Positions 5,744-6,116 of a stretch of DNA of 6,116 nucleotides are shown here, one piece after another. The DNA comes from Clostridia bacterium (GTDB lineage: Bacteria > Bacillota > Clostridia > Christensenellales > Borkfalkiaceae). A model generated the notes under the pieces. It was not told the origin of the DNA. It saw nothing but the letters and a program-made list of their open reading frames with translations, and did not search any database. The translations under genes and the position numbers were made by a program. Each line of letters opens with the position of its first letter. The first letter of the stretch is position 1. The stretch covers positions 1 through 6,116 of the forward strand of contig JAJPXK010000048.1 in NCBI GenBank assembly GCA_021205485.1, read 5' to 3'.

Positions 5744-6116
5744 TTATACTTTTTCGGCTATATCCAAAAGCAGCCTTTCGGTGTCGTTCCAGCCGAGGCA
5801 GGGGTCGGTTATGGATTTGCCGTAAATTACGTCGTCGGTCTGGTTGCCTTCCTCTATAAAGCTCTCTATCATAAGCCCCTTTACAATGCCCTTGAAGTCT
5901 TTATCGTAATTTCTGTTCTGCATTACTTCTTCGCATATGCGTATCTGCTGTTTAAACTTCTTGGCGCTGTTAGAGTGGTTTGCGTCTATTATTATCGCGG
6001 GGTTTTTAAGGCCCGACTTTTTGTAGCCCTCTAAAAGCTGCATTACAAATTCGTAGTGGAAGTTAGGAATATCGTTGCCGTAGTTATCCACGGCGCCCCT
6101 TAAAATGGCGTGCGCG
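5744..6116 (-). CDS. 3-deoxy-7-phosphoheptulonate (DAHP) synthase, class I AroF/AroG type, C-terminal part
   Basis: This is the 3' end of a gene running off the right edge; 123 codons and the stop are present, with the N-terminal two thirds missing. The enzyme joins phosphoenolpyruvate and erythrose 4-phosphate, the entry step of the shikimate pathway. The reading frame continues past the GTG at 6091-6089: the codons beyond it encode A-H-A-I-L-R-G-A, matching the H-x-I-L-R-G motif of E. coli AroG-type enzymes, so that GTG is an internal Val and not a start. Further family motifs are I-D-A-N-H-S-N-S-x-K (metal-binding His), I-E-S-F-I-E-E-G-N-Q (metal-binding Glu) and Y-G-K-S-I-T-D-P-C-L-G-W (metal-binding Asp). 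The regulatory N-terminus is outside, so feedback specificity (aroF, aroG or aroH type) cannot be judged. It is upstream of pheA by 17 nt. Confidence 0.93.
   Translation of the reverse strand, partial: AHAILRGAVDNYGNDIPNFHYEFVMQLLEGYKKSGLKNPAIIIDANHSNSAKKFKQQIRICEEVMQNRNYDKDFKGIVKGLMIESFIEEGNQTDDVIYGKSITDPCLGWNDTERLLLDIAEKV

Noticed and set aside
6089..6091. GTG as the start of a 115-residue protein
   Set aside because: Conserved DAHP synthase residues (H-x-I-L-R-G) are encoded in the same frame beyond it up to the window edge, so the gene is simply cut by the window.

Overview
The window is ordinary chromosomal DNA from an endospore-forming member of the Clostridia/Bacillota with middling G+C. 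The evidence is a SpoIVFA/SpoIVFB-type sporulation protease pair, a YlbJ-type sporulation membrane protein, Bacillota-style ribosome binding sites, tightly packed operons and intrinsic terminators. I cannot place it below class level from sequence alone. There is no rRNA, tRNA, CRISPR array, phage or insertion sequence, and no stretch over 300 bases without a gene.

Layout, left to right. A strong hairpin terminator at 7-51 has its best U-tract on the plus strand, so a rightward gene probably ends just outside the window. Next, on the minus strand, come spoIVFB (87-878) and spoIVFA (875-1615), overlapping by four bases. A 130-base spacer holds the terminator of rarA (1711-1741) and must also hold the spoIVF promoter. 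Then, still on the minus strand, come rarA (1746-3053) and a YlbK/RssA-type patatin phospholipase (3066-3860), 12 bases apart and probably one transcript. A 31-base divergent gap separates the patatin gene from ylbJ (3892-4842, plus strand), the only rightward gene. An 83-base convergent gap follows. Last, on the minus strand, are pheA (4926-5726) and the 3' end of a class I DAHP synthase gene (5744 to the right edge), 17 bases apart.

Three themes sit side by side. SpoIVFA/SpoIVFB are expected to form the mother-cell complex in the forespore outer membrane that cleaves pro-sigma-K. YlbJ is another mother-cell sporulation protein; from memory, ylbJ and the patatin gene ylbK are also neighbours in Bacillus subtilis, so this pairing looks conserved. 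RarA is a replication-fork maintenance ATPase. DAHP synthase and prephenate dehydratase are the first committed step of the shikimate pathway and the phenylpyruvate-forming step of phenylalanine synthesis, an obvious biosynthetic operon.

I did not find a previously undescribed system. The points most worth a second look are the lack of a ribosome binding site for ylbJ together with a sigma-E-like promoter whose start point would fall at the ATG (possible leaderless mRNA), the loss of zinc ligands in the SpoIVFA-like M23 domain, and an Arg-to-His change in the prephenate dehydratase T-R-F motif.
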